A DNA stretch of 64,000 nt from contig NZ_RCDC01000004.1 of the NCBI RefSeq assembly GCF_003651185.1, positions 2,528,659-2,592,658 of the forward strand. Reading direction: 5' to 3'. Position numbers and translations under genes: made by a program. The stretch comes from Stenotrophomonas rhizophila (lineage in GTDB: Bacteria > Pseudomonadota > Gammaproteobacteria > Xanthomonadales > Xanthomonadaceae). Under the pieces are notes generated by a model. That model did no database searches and was not told the origin of the DNA. It saw nothing but the letters and a program-made list of their open reading frames with translations. Numbering within the stretch: position 1 is the stretch's first letter; the number at the start of each line of letters is the position of its first letter. Of this stretch, positions 17,174-29,917 are shown piece by piece.

Positions 17174-18897
17174 GGTCGGGCCTCAGCGGTGGCGGCAAGA
17201 ATGCGGCGGGTAGTGTCATGACCGCCAAGGGTGAACTGCTCGGGCGTGATCGACTCCAGCAACGCGGTCAACTCGGCAGACTGGGCATCGCGCGCGGCGA
17301 GATCACGCCGCACTTCCACGACTTCGGCCATGCAGGCCTTGAGCGCGTTCTGCAGTTGCTCACGCTGGCGCGCGAAGTCGGCACGGACCGTTTCGCGGGT
17401 CTTTTCCAGATTCTTGTAGGCCATCCCGACCCAGAGCAGCATCAGCGCGGCGATCACCATGCCGATGACGTTGCCAATGGTCATCACCAGCAGCAGGACA
17501 CCCAGCACCAGGACAGCCCAATGCTGGAAGCGCAGCTTCACGCCGGCCAGCGCCTGGGCCAGCCCGGTGTCAACGTGCGCATTGAGCGAGGTCTCCAATT
17601 CAACCTGGTTGCTGCCATCGCGGGTGCTGCCCTGCCAGGCATCCAGCGTGACCTCCACCTCGGTCGGGATCGCCTGGCGGATGCTGGCAGTGAGATCCTG
17701 GTGCGCTTCCAGAATCCAGCTGCGCGACTGGGCGGTGGCAAAGCGCTGGGTGGCGCGCGAGGCCTGCGAGGTTTCCGGATGCATCGCAGCGTTGGTGAGC
17801 AACTGGGTGAAGCTGATGCGGTGCTCCAGTGCCGGGTCCTGCAGCTGGAAGCGACGGTCGGCCACGGGGCGGTCACCGTTCTCATCGATGATCAGCTTGC
17901 ACAGGGCCTCATCGCGCCGCAGCGGCAGCTCTTCGGCATCGAAGTGCGAGACCAGCTTGGTCAGCAGCGCATCCACATCCGCCGCCAGCCCGGCCGTGGC
18001 ACGTACATCGCCGCTGAACACACTCTGGAAATGCCGGGTGACGGCCGCGTGGGTCGCCGTGGCATTGAGCGAGTCCTGCAGGGCCGGCCAGGTCGGGCTG
18101 AAGCGCTGCAGGTGCGGGTAGCGGGCGCTGTCGTCGCCATTGGGGGTCTTGGAGCGCAGCGCGTCGATCCACTGGCTGCGCTGGGCCTCCACGAAGCCGG
18201 CCCGCTGGGCCAGTTCTTCGATCCATTCATTGGTGCGGGCCACACAGATGCGGGCGGTCTCCACGCCGAACACACCGCCGGCGATCGCGTCGATCAGCAC
18301 CACGGTCTGGCGGTCCAGTTCCACCGGGTTCTGCATGCCCAGATAACGGTCCATCCACTGCTGGGCGGCCGACAGGCGACCCGCGCGGCGGCTGACGAGA
18401 GAGAACAGCAGGCTGGTTTTCTCGTCATCGCGACGGATGGCCTCGGCCAGCGCACGCTGCGCCAGATCCTGCTGGTCATTGAGCCACGCGGCCAGCGCCA
18501 CCAGTGCCGGGGCCAGCCAGTAGCCGGGCGCCGCCAGCATGAGGTTCTCACTGGCGGCACGGATGGTGTCCTGCCGGACCAGGCTGATGTCGGCCGCCTG
18601 CAGGATGCCGGTGGTCTGGCGGCGGACCTCGGCGTAGTGGCCGAACCGGTTTTCCAGCTCCTGGCGGATCTTCACCTGCCGGGTTTCGGCCAGCGACAGT
18701 TCCTTGGCTTTCAGGTCCGCCGCGACGAAATCCATGAACGCTTTTTCCAGGCGCGCCAGTTCGCTGCGGGTGGCACCCACATCGCTCTGGATCGCGTGGG
18801 CCTGGGTATGCAAAGCGTCCAGATCCTGCCCCAGCGAGCGCAGGCTGCTGTTGATGGCGGACAGGTCCGCCATATGGATGATGCGTTGTGTGCTCAT
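17170..18897 (-). CDS. Large coiled-coil membrane protein, gene 2 of the AAA+ operon
   Basis: A 575-residue protein. It opens with a coiled-coil-like helix (LSAINSSLRSLGQDLDALHT...), continues through a long helical region, and has a hydrophobic hairpin near residues 460-495 (WAVLVLGVLLLVMTIGNVIG followed by MVIAALMLLWVGMAY). Another long amphipathic coiled coil follows (NLEKTRETVRADFARQREQL; VVEVRRDLAARDAQ). With only a tight TM hairpin, both large domains probably face the cytoplasm. I recognise no named domain. It is bound by ATGA overlaps to the genes on either side, which indicates a functional complex with the AAA+ ATPase. Confidence 0.8.
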   Translation of the reverse strand: MSTQRIIHMADLSAINSSLRSLGQDLDALHTQAHAIQSDVGATRSELARLEKAFMDFVAADLKAKELSLAETRQVKIRQELENRFGHYAEVRRQTTGILQAADISLVRQDTIRAASENLMLAAPGYWLAPALVALAAWLNDQQDLAQRALAEAIRRDDEKTSLLFSLVSRRAGRLSAAQQWMDRYLGMQNPVELDRQTVVLIDAIAGGVFGVETARICVARTNEWIEELAQRAGFVEAQRSQWIDALRSKTPNGDDSARYPHLQRFSPTWPALQDSLNATATHAAVTRHFQSVFSGDVRATAGLAADVDALLTKLVSHFDAEELPLRRDEALCKLIIDENGDRPVADRRFQLQDPALEHRISFTQLLTNAAMHPETSQASRATQRFATAQSRSWILEAHQDLTASIRQAIPTEVEVTLDAWQGSTRDGSNQVELETSLNAHVDTGLAQALAGVKLRFQHWAVLVLGVLLLVMTIGNVIGMVIAALMLLWVGMAYKNLEKTRETVRADFARQREQLQNALKACMAEVVEVRRDLAARDAQSAELTALLESITPEQFTLGGHDTTRRILAATAEARP

Positions 18898-19379
18898 GTC
18901 GTTCCTTCGATGACGGCGGTCTGGCCGGAGTCGCTGACGGTGACCATCCGGTTCGCGTACACCTCGATGAAGGCGTAGGACGGATGCAGGGCCAGCGCGC
19001 GTGCCCGTTCGAGCGTTAGCGGCAGGGTGTGGCCGATCTTGAAGTGCTCGATGATCTGCCCGGTCATGTCCAGTGTATGGACCTCATAGGGATGACCCAG
19101 CATGCAACGGCTGACGATGCCGAGCAGGCGATCCTCCAGGGCGATCTCGCCGAGCTCCGCGGCGACCAGCTGCTTCAGCGCCGCCAATGCGTCGCGATCG
19201 TGCACGTGACCGCCGACATCGACCCTGGTCATGGCCTGCACGTACGCGGGCGATCGCTTCTGCCGGAGGCGGCTGTCGAGCGAGGCCGCACCCAGCGTGG
19301 TGGTGCGTGCCTGAGAGCGCGTGGCGACAGACAGGCCCGCGGTAGCGGCCTCCTTGCCAAACAACAGATTGCGAGCCAT
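18894..19379 (-). CDS. Unknown protein, gene 1 of the AAA+ operon
   Basis: A 161-residue protein, first gene of the five-gene unit. The N-terminus (MARNLLFGKEAATAGLSVAT) is followed by a stretch rich in Arg/Ser/Thr, then a helical region (DALAALKQLVAAELGEIALE, RLLGIVSRCMLGHPYEVHTL) and a compact C-terminal part with YAFIEVYANRMVTVSDSGQ. No signal peptide or TM helix. AGGAAGCAGGGA lies just before the ATG at 19379; reading further upstream gives non-coding Arg-rich sequence. Its stop overlaps the next start as ATGA. No family recognised. Confidence 0.75.
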   Translation of the reverse strand: MARNLLFGKEAATAGLSVATRSQARTTTLGAASLDSRLRQKRSPAYVQAMTRVDVGGHVHDRDALAALKQLVAAELGEIALEDRLLGIVSRCMLGHPYEVHTLDMTGQIIEHFKIGHTLPLTLERARALALHPSYAFIEVYANRMVTVSDSGQTAVIEGTT

Positions 19380-19526
19380 TCCCTGCTTCCTGCGACACCG
19401 CGAGCGCGGTCGTTCCGAGGCGGAAAGTAGCAGAGATGCCGTGCCGTTCCAATGCGATGCGCGCGTGAACGATGCGGTCGTCACCGGTGCCTGCGCTAGG
19501 CTGGGCACCTGAGAAGGACAGCCCGC

Positions 19527-19580
19527 ATGAAGATTCCCGCAATGACCTGGCGTGCCGTCTTCCCGAAGTACCGCCCATGA
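19527..19580 (+). CDS. 17-codon leader ORF overlapping the glycosyltransferase start
   Basis: ATG AAG ATT CCC GCA ... CCA TGA encodes 17 residues (MKIPAMTWRAVFPKYRP). GAGAAGGA precedes the ATG with good spacing. The TGA stop shares ATGA with the ATG of the glycosyltransferase gene, the usual arrangement for translational coupling. The glycosyltransferase itself has only a weak Shine-Dalgarno, so its translation may depend on ribosomes ending this frame. Too short to be tested by codon use. Confidence 0.4.
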   Translation: MKIPAMTWRAVFPKYRP

Positions 19581-20791
19581 AGCTGCTCGCCCTGACCTAC
19601 GGCACCGAAGGCGACACCCGCCCGCTGGTGATGCTCTGCCATGGATTGATCGCCGCGGGCCATGAGGTGCTGCTGCTGGCCGAGCGCGGCACGCTGGGCA
19701 GCGCGCGCGAGCTGGGCGTCCCGCATGCCGCGCTGGAGGGCGACATCCATGGCGAGGTCGTGGCGCTGGTCTCGCGCGGTAACGCCCGTCTCGCCGCCTC
19801 GCGGGGTCTGGCGCGGATGGCGCAACGGCACGTGCCCGGCTGGATGCGTCAGGCCGATGCCGCTGCCGCCGGATGCGATGCCGTGCTGACCGGCGGGCTG
19901 GCCGCTTTCGTCGGCCTGACCGTGGCCGAGCACCACGGGCTGCCGGTGATCGGCACCGGGATGATCCCACTGACCCCGACCGCCGGCTTCCCCTCCCCGT
20001 TCCTGCCCCGGCTGCGCCTGCCGGGGGTGCTCAACCGGCTCAGCTACACCCTGGTCAACCACGCGGTGTGGCGTACCTTCCGCCGCCCGATCAACGCGGC
20101 CCGCAAGGCACTGGGGATGCCGAGGCGCGCCTCCCCCTGGCGGGATCTGCCGATGCTGTACGGCATCTCGCCCAGCCTGCTTCCCCCGCCGCCGGACTGG
20201 CCGGACAACCACAAGATCTGCGGCCAGTGGCGCGCGCCCGAGCGGGGCTGGCAGCCGCCGCCGGATCTGCAGGCCTTCCTGGACGCCGGCCCCGCCCCGG
20301 TCTACCTCGGCTTCGGCAGCATGACCGGCTTTGATCGCGACCAGGTGCTACCCGCGCTGCTGGCGGCCTTGGCGCCGCGGCGGGTGCTGCTGTTCCCCGG
20401 CTGGGCCGGGCTGCCCAGTGCTCCCCTGCCGCCCAACGTGTTCGTGATCGGGCCGACCCCGCACGAGGCGTTGTTCCCGCGCTGCGCGCTGATCATCCAT
20501 CACGGCGGCAGCGGCACCACGCACTCGGCCTGCCGTGCCGGTGTGCCCTCGCTGGTGATGCCGTTCGCCGCCGACCAGTTCTTCTGGGCAGATCGGCTGC
20601 ACGTGCTGGGCGTGGCACCGGCAGCACTGTCGCCGAAGCGGTTGAACGCCGCCCGGCTGGCCAGTGCCATTGCCGTTGCCGAGCGGGCCGACACGCGCTC
20701 GCGTGCCGTCGCGCTTGGCCGGGCGATGACGGTCGAAGACGGCGTGGCCGCTGGCGTCGCGGCGATCGAGGCGTATCTGTCACCTCGATGA
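19577..20791 (+). CDS. UGT-type (GT1) glycosyltransferase
   Basis: A 404-residue glycosyltransferase of the GT-B fold, group of UDP-glycosyltransferases acting on lipids or small molecules. N-terminal Rossmann-like half: LLALTYGTEGDTRPLVMLCH and GLPVIGTGMIPLTPT. C-terminal donor-binding half: APVYLGFGSMTG, VLLFPGWAGL, and the hallmark HHGGSGTTHSACRAGVPSLV followed by ADQFFWADRL. This ending is typical of sterol/lipid glucosyltransferases and of macrolide glycosyltransferases. No signal peptide. The acceptor is unknown. Start is set by the ATGA junction with the leader frame; an earlier start in the same frame gives poor coding sequence. It converges with the czcA gene. Confidence 0.88.
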   Translation: MKLLALTYGTEGDTRPLVMLCHGLIAAGHEVLLLAERGTLGSARELGVPHAALEGDIHGEVVALVSRGNARLAASRGLARMAQRHVPGWMRQADAAAAGCDAVLTGGLAAFVGLTVAEHHGLPVIGTGMIPLTPTAGFPSPFLPRLRLPGVLNRLSYTLVNHAVWRTFRRPINAARKALGMPRRASPWRDLPMLYGISPSLLPPPPDWPDNHKICGQWRAPERGWQPPPDLQAFLDAGPAPVYLGFGSMTGFDRDQVLPALLAALAPRRVLLFPGWAGLPSAPLPPNVFVIGPTPHEALFPRCALIIHHGGSGTTHSACRAGVPSLVMPFAADQFFWADRLHVLGVAPAALSPKRLNAARLASAIAVAERADTRSRAVALGRAMTVEDGVAAGVAAIEAYLSPR

Positions 20792-20838
20792 CCGCGACCA
20801 TGGCGTGCACGGCGGATGGCGTGCCGCCTGCGGGTTCA

Positions 20839-25079
<4,241 letters not shown>

Positions 25080-25083
<4 letters not shown>

Positions 25084-26360
25084 CGGCGGTCCTCCGTGGA
25101 CACGGTGTCGGTTGCGGCGACCATGCTCTGGCCGGTCAGGCGCTGGAGTTCGATCAGGGCGGTCTGTGCGGCGATGGCCGCCTCACGCTGGCGCTGGCGT
25201 GCGTCGATCCGCATCGCCTGCAGCTGCGCCCATTCCATGTAACTGATCGCGCCGGCACGCCAGGCCTTCTCGGCAGCGTTCTCGGCACGCTGCAGCTGCG
25301 GCAGCACGTCGCGCGCCATGCGGGTGACTTCCAGCCGCGAGGTCAGGTAGCGGCCGTGCGCTTCGGCGAGGGTGGCGTACAGCTGCAGCGCGCGCGCGTC
25401 GCGCTCCACGCTGTTGAGTGCCAGTTCGGCCTCGGCCGCGCGGATCTCCGGGTCGGCACGGCGCACGCTGCCCAGCGGCAGGCTGAAACCGGCCACCAGG
25501 GAGGTGTCGCGGGTATCGCGGCTGTTGCGCACGCCCACCTGCCAGCTGACATCGGGCCGTGCCTGGGTGCGGGCCAGCTGCACCTGCGCTTCGCGGATGC
25601 GGCGCTCACCGGCCAGCACCGCCAGTTCCGGGGTGCGCTGCAGTTCCTCGGCGAGCACGGCGAAGTCCTGCAGCGCGGGCAGCTGCATCGGATCGCCGGT
25701 GACCACGTCGAAACCGGGCTCGCGCTGGCGCCACAACGCCGACAGCGACGCACGTGCGGACTGATCCATCTGCTGGGCGCGATCGCGGTCCAGTTCGGCC
25801 TGGGCCAACATCGCCTGCGCGGTCAGCAGCACCGATTCGGGCGAGGCGCCGGCCTGCAGGCGCAGCCGCGCGGCGGCGACGGCGCGCCTGCGCTGCTCGA
25901 TATCGGTCTCGGCAATGCGCAGCTGCTGGCGCGCGTCGGTCACTGCCAGGTAGCGGCGGGCGACCTCGGCCATCAGGTCCAGGCGCGCGGTTTCGCGCTG
26001 CGGGGCCAGGCTGTCCAGGTTGGCCTGGGCCACGGCGCGGCGGGCATCCAGCTTGCCACCGCGTTCCAGCACGCCGGCCAGGGTGACGGTGACTTCGGCG
26101 GCATCGAAGCCGCGGGTATCACCGCTGCCGAGTGCGTTCTCCAGCTCCACGCCCACGGTCAAAGGGGGCGACAGGCCGGCCGCGTCACGGCGGGCTTCCC
26201 ACACCGGGCGCTGGGCCTGCGCCAGACGCAGGTCGGGGTGGTACTGGGCGACGCGCGCGATGGCGTCGTCGAGGGTCAACGGTGCAGCAGGTGTCGTGCC
26301 CTGTGCGTACACGCACGGCACGAACGCAATGGCAGCCAAGGCTGCCAGACGCATCCACAT
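25080..26360 (-). CDS. czcC: Outer-membrane factor of the RND pump, CzcC-like
   Basis: A 426-residue TolC-family outer-membrane channel with a signal peptide (MWMRLAALAAIAFVPCVYAQ). Two long helical repeats are visible: LTLDDAIARVAQYHPDLRLA and PELAVLAGERRIREAQVQLA, each followed by beta strand signatures (PPLTVGVELENALGSGD; PDVSWQVGVRNSRDTRDTSL, GFSLPLG). It completes a tripartite metal exporter with the B and A proteins. GGAGA lies seven bases before the ATG at 26360; a longer frame (10 more residues) has no ribosome-binding site. Confidence 0.9.
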
Positions 26361-26414
26361 GGGAGTCTCCAGAAAGCGATCAGAGGGCAAACGGCGGCGC
26401 GCGGCCGCAGGGCA

Positions 26415-26795
26415 TCAGATCGCTATCGGAGGACGCAGCAGGTTCTCGGGCGGTTGGGTGCGCAGTTGCGCGATCAACCCGGCAGGGACCCCATGGCTGG
26501 GGGCTGCCGGCAGACTCCAGGCCATCGCGGCCATCGGCAGCACGCCGCCATGGCCATGGCAGTGGCCGCAATGCACCAGGGCATGCAGCCAGTCTTCGTT
26601 GCCGTCGTCGTCGCTGGATGCAGCGCCGGCCGTGTCATCGGCCGTGCCGTGCAGCTCGCTGCTGTCTGCGTGCACGGTCAGGTGGATATCGGCCAGGGCC
26701 GAGGCCAGCGAGCTGCCGAACACGCCCACACCGACCACCACCAGCATCAGCAGGCGGAGCAGCAGGGACGGACGCGGGCGGGCACGACGGAACAT
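26415..26795 (-). CDS. Histidine-rich CzcI-like periplasmic protein
   Basis: A 126-residue protein with an N-terminal hydrophobic segment (LLLRLLMLVVVGVGVFGSSL) that could be a signal peptide, an acidic linker (SSDDDGNEDW), and a Cys/His cluster (HALVHCGHCHGHGG) able to bind a metal. It ends in PPENLLRPPIAI, a type of tail seen in CzcI/CopL-like small proteins that precede metal efflux operons. It lies 55 bases upstream of czcC on the same strand, so it is the first gene of the operon. Assignment to CzcI is by position and composition only. Confidence 0.65.
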   Translation of the reverse strand: MFRRARPRPSLLLRLLMLVVVGVGVFGSSLASALADIHLTVHADSSELHGTADDTAGAASSDDDGNEDWLHALVHCGHCHGHGGVLPMAAMAWSLPAAPSHGVPAGLIAQLRTQPPENLLRPPIAI

Positions 26796-26863
26796 GGCCC
26801 GCAGGGTAGCCGGGCGTGAAGCCGTTACACAATCGCAGCCCGGCCGCTTGGTTCACGTTGGCC

Positions 26864-26887
26864 GGGGCCGGCACGATGGCCGGCCCC
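26864..26887. terminator. GC hairpin between the DUF885 and czcI-like genes
   Basis: GGGGCCGGC and GCCGGCCCC form a perfect 9-bp stem with a six-base loop, directly after the stop codon (26895) of the DUF885 gene on the minus strand. There is no T run. Possibly separates the DUF885 gene from the metal operon. Confidence 0.35.
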
Positions 26888-26894
26888 GCGCACC

Positions 26895-28688
26895 TCAGCT
26901 GGCGGCGGCCTTGCGCTGGGCGATGAAGGCCTGGATCTGCGCCTCCAGCACCGGCAGCGGCACCGAGCCCTGGCTGAGCACGGCGTCGTGGAAGGCCTTG
27001 ACGTCGAAGCGGTCGCCCAGCTCCTGCTCGGCCTGCGCGCGCAGGCGCACGATCGCGATCTCACCGAGCTTGTAGCTCAGCGCCTGACCCGGCCAGGAAA
27101 TGTAACGATCCACTTCGGTGGTCACTTCGTGCTCGCTCAGCGCGGTGTGGTCGCGCAGGTAGGACAGCGCCTGCTCGCGGGTCCAGCCCTTGTGGTGCAC
27201 GCCGGTATCGATCACCAGACGCGCGGCGCGCCACATTTCGTAGGTCAGGCGGCCGAAATCCTCGTACGGCGTTTCGTAGATGCCCATCTCCACGCCGAGC
27301 TTCTCGCAGTACAGGCCCCAGCCTTCGCCATAGGCGGAGATGTAGTTGTTGCGGCGGAACGCGGGCTGCTCGCCCTGCTCTGCCGCCAGCGCGCCCTGCA
27401 GGGCATGGCCCGGATCGGACTCATGCAGGGTCAGCGCCGGCAGGTTGTACAGCGGCCGCGCCGGCAGGTTGTAGGTGTTGAGCCAGTAGGTGCCCATGCC
27501 GCCGCGGCCGGCGGTCCAGAACGGGGCGATGTCCGGCGGCACCGGCACGATGGTGAAGCGCGCGCGCGGCAGCGTCATGTACTTGCCGATCACGCCATCC
27601 ACGCGCTTGGAGATCCACGCCGCACGATGCAGCAGCTCATCCGGGGTCTTGGCGTAGAACTGCGGATCGGTACGCAGGAAGGTCAGGAACTCGGCGAAGC
27701 TGCCCTTGAACTCGACCTGCTGGATGATGCCGTTCATCTCGGCCTGGATGCGTGCGACTTCCTTCAGCCCGATCTCGTGGATCTGCTGCGGGGTCAGGTC
27801 CAGCGTGGTGTATTCGTGAATCTGCTGCTTGTAGTACGCCTTGCCGCCCGGCATCGCCTCGGCGGCCAGGGTGGTGCGCGCCCGCGGCACGTACTCGCTG
27901 ACGAAGAAGGTGCGCAGCTTGGCGAACGCCGGCACCACGCTGCCGCCGATGGCCTGGCGGGCCTGTTCCTGCAGCTGTGCCTGCTCGGCGGCCGGGATGC
28001 TGGCCGGCAGCTTCTTGAACGGGGCGTACAGCGGCGACTGGGTCGGGTCCTTCAGTTCGGACACGGTGGCGATGGACACCTCGCGGCCATCGAGCACCGC
28101 ACGCGGCACGCTGAAACCGCGCTTGAGGCCGGCACGCATGTTCTCGGTCTGCTGCTCGAAGTAGCGCGGCACATCGTTCAGGCGTGCGATGTAGTTGCGG
28201 TAGTCCTGCGCGGTCTTCATCTCGCGCCGGGCCATGAAGGACAGGTTGGACCAGAACGAGGAGTCCGCGTTGAACGGCATTTCGTAGGCGCGCAGACGCA
28301 CCTCGGCAGCCAGGTTGAACACCTGGTCGCGGTAGATCGCGTAGTTGATGCGGTTTTCGGCCGAGAGCGCCTGGGTGTCGAGCTTGTCCAGCTGGGCCAG
28401 GACGTCGTCCCAGACCTTCAACCGGCCCTGCTGCGCGGCGGCGCCGACATCGGGCATGCGGGTGGCATTGGCCGGGCCGTCACCGTCTTCGCTGGCCTCA
28501 CCGCCCCCGGCTTCGCGCCAGGCCCATTCCTTCTCGTAGATCGCGCGGAACTGCGCATCGGCAGGGCTTTCAGTGGCCAGGCTGGCCGGGGCGGCAGCCG
28601 GGGCAGCCGGAGGAGCAGCCAGGGCAGCGCCGGCGGGAAGGGCCAGGGCGAGCAGCAGCGCAGCAACGAGCGGTGATTTCACGGTCAA
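26895..28688 (-). CDS. DUF885 family secreted protein (putative metallopeptidase)
   Basis: A 597-residue protein with a signal peptide (VAALLLALALPAGAALA). It is all-helical with the DUF885 core: LHESDPGHALQG supplies an HE-x4-H-type metal site (about residues 423-434), preceded by the GRGGMGTYWLNTYNLP block and followed by YISAYGEGWGLYCEKLGVEM and a C-terminal LSYKLGEIAIVRLRAQAEQ. Family members are often annotated as uncharacterised or as carboxypeptidase-like metalloproteins, and are very common in Xanthomonadaceae. The substrate is unknown. It stands upstream of the czcI-like gene on the same strand but is separated by 99 bases and a hairpin. Confidence 0.9.
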   Translation of the reverse strand: MTVKSPLVAALLLALALPAGAALAAPPAAPAAAPASLATESPADAQFRAIYEKEWAWREAGGGEASEDGDGPANATRMPDVGAAAQQGRLKVWDDVLAQLDKLDTQALSAENRINYAIYRDQVFNLAAEVRLRAYEMPFNADSSFWSNLSFMARREMKTAQDYRNYIARLNDVPRYFEQQTENMRAGLKRGFSVPRAVLDGREVSIATVSELKDPTQSPLYAPFKKLPASIPAAEQAQLQEQARQAIGGSVVPAFAKLRTFFVSEYVPRARTTLAAEAMPGGKAYYKQQIHEYTTLDLTPQQIHEIGLKEVARIQAEMNGIIQQVEFKGSFAEFLTFLRTDPQFYAKTPDELLHRAAWISKRVDGVIGKYMTLPRARFTIVPVPPDIAPFWTAGRGGMGTYWLNTYNLPARPLYNLPALTLHESDPGHALQGALAAEQGEQPAFRRNNYISAYGEGWGLYCEKLGVEMGIYETPYEDFGRLTYEMWRAARLVIDTGVHHKGWTREQALSYLRDHTALSEHEVTTEVDRYISWPGQALSYKLGEIAIVRLRAQAEQELGDRFDVKAFHDAVLSQGSVPLPVLEAQIQAFIAQRKAAAS

Positions 28689-28766
28689 GGGTTCCCGAGG
28701 GACGGCAAACCCCGATCATGGCACCAAGCCGGCGGGCGGTGCATGGATCAAAGGTCCTGCCCGCCC

Positions 28767-29108
28767 CTAGTGCGTCGCCTTGTCCCGCTTCCACCCACGG
28801 TGCGCGATATCCAGCTTCAGGCTGTACAGCGCGGTGAAGGCCGGGAACAGATTCTGCAGCACGCCCACCGAGTCCTGTTTGGCCGAGAACAGGAAGTAGC
28901 TCAGCGTCATCAGGCTGCCGACCACGCTCATGTACCAGAACAGGCGTGGGATCACCGGCTTGCCGGCGCGGCGCGAGGCCACGAACTGGACCAGCCAGCG
29001 GCCGCCGAACATCAGTGCGCCGGTGTAGCCGATCAGCTTCCAGCCGGTCACATGCAGGCCGGTCCAGTACAACCAGGTCAGCGGCTGATCGAGCCAGTGC
29101 AGTTCCAT
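28767..29108 (-). CDS. Lipid A biosynthesis N-terminal-like (LAB_N) membrane protein
   Basis: A 113-residue integral membrane protein with three helices: near residues 16-36 (TGLHVTGWKLIGYTGALMFG), 55-74 (RLFWYMSVVGSLMTLSYFLF), and 80-98. The motif GGRWLVQFVASRRAGKPVIP followed by FWYMSVVGS is the LAB_N domain, also fused to some lipid-A-disaccharide synthases. Here it is a separate polypeptide coupled with a family-2 glycosyltransferase, whose stop codon overlaps this start (TGATG). It probably serves as the membrane partner in a lipid-linked sugar pathway, such as flippase-related functions; the exact role is unsettled. Confidence 0.85.
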   Translation of the reverse strand: MELHWLDQPLTWLYWTGLHVTGWKLIGYTGALMFGGRWLVQFVASRRAGKPVIPRLFWYMSVVGSLMTLSYFLFSAKQDSVGVLQNLFPAFTALYSLKLDIAHRGWKRDKATH

Positions 29109-29830
29109 CAGCGTTCTTCCACGGCGGTGCGCTTGCTGCGCGTGATCAGCCAGGCCACCCCGCGCAGATCACGGATGCCGACCAGGGCGCGGCCGAGATT
29201 GTTGTACTTGGAGACCCCGGCGGTGCGGTGCCGGTGATTGACCGGCACGCTGGTGGTCTTCCAGCCGGCCCGCTGCATCAGCGCCGGCAGGTAGCGGTGC
29301 ATGTGGTCGAAGTACGGCAACTCCAGGAACGCAGCGCGCTCGAACAGCTTGATGCCGCAGCCGGTATCGGGGGTATCGTCGCGCAGCATGCGCGCGCGGA
29401 TCGCGTTGGCCCACTTGCTGGCCCAGCGCTTGCTGCCCGAATCCTGGCGATTCACCCGCCACCCGGCGAACAGTTTGACCTCGGTGGCGGCCGCGGCACG
29501 GGCCGCAAGCAGCTTGGGGATGTCGGCCGGGTCGTTCTGGCCGTCACCATCCAGGGTGGCGATCCACGGCGCGCGCGCGTGCTTGACGCCGTTGCGTACC
29601 GCGGTGCTCTGCCCGCTCTGGGTGACGTGGTGCAGCACCCGCAGCTCCGGCGTGGAGGCCTTCAGGGCCTGCAGCACCGCCAGGGTGTCGTCGCGCGAGT
29701 GGTCGTCGATATAGACGATTTCAAAATCGACCTGCCCGCGCAGTGCGGTGGTGATCTCGTGGATCAGGGGCGTGACGTTGTCGCGTTCATTGAAGACCGG
29801 GACGACGACCGACAACTGGGGTTGGCTCAT
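29108..29830 (-). CDS. Family 2 glycosyltransferase, polyprenyl-phosphate sugar synthase type
   Basis: A 240-residue cytoplasmic GT-A enzyme of the dolichol-phosphate-mannose-synthase/ArnC type without the C-terminal TM helices. N-terminus LSVVVPVFNERDNVTPLIHE; nucleotide-sugar motifs VYIDDHSRDDTLAVL and ATLDGDGQNDPADIP (DxD-equivalent); acceptor loop CGIKLFERAAFLELPYF and VNHRHRTAGVSKYNNLGRAL. It likely charges undecaprenyl phosphate with a sugar. Overlaps the LAB_N gene by one base (TGATG); an epimerase lies upstream on the same strand after 87 bases. Confidence 0.9.
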   Translation of the reverse strand: MSQPQLSVVVPVFNERDNVTPLIHEITTALRGQVDFEIVYIDDHSRDDTLAVLQALKASTPELRVLHHVTQSGQSTAVRNGVKHARAPWIATLDGDGQNDPADIPKLLAARAAAATEVKLFAGWRVNRQDSGSKRWASKWANAIRARMLRDDTPDTGCGIKLFERAAFLELPYFDHMHRYLPALMQRAGWKTTSVPVNHRHRTAGVSKYNNLGRALVGIRDLRGVAWLITRSKRTAVEER

Positions 29831-29917
29831 GGTCGGGCTCTGCGAATGGCCAGGATCGAAAAAGAGCGCGCATTTTCCGCACCCGAGGTTATCCGAAGAT
29901 GAATCGGCGCGTGTGTG

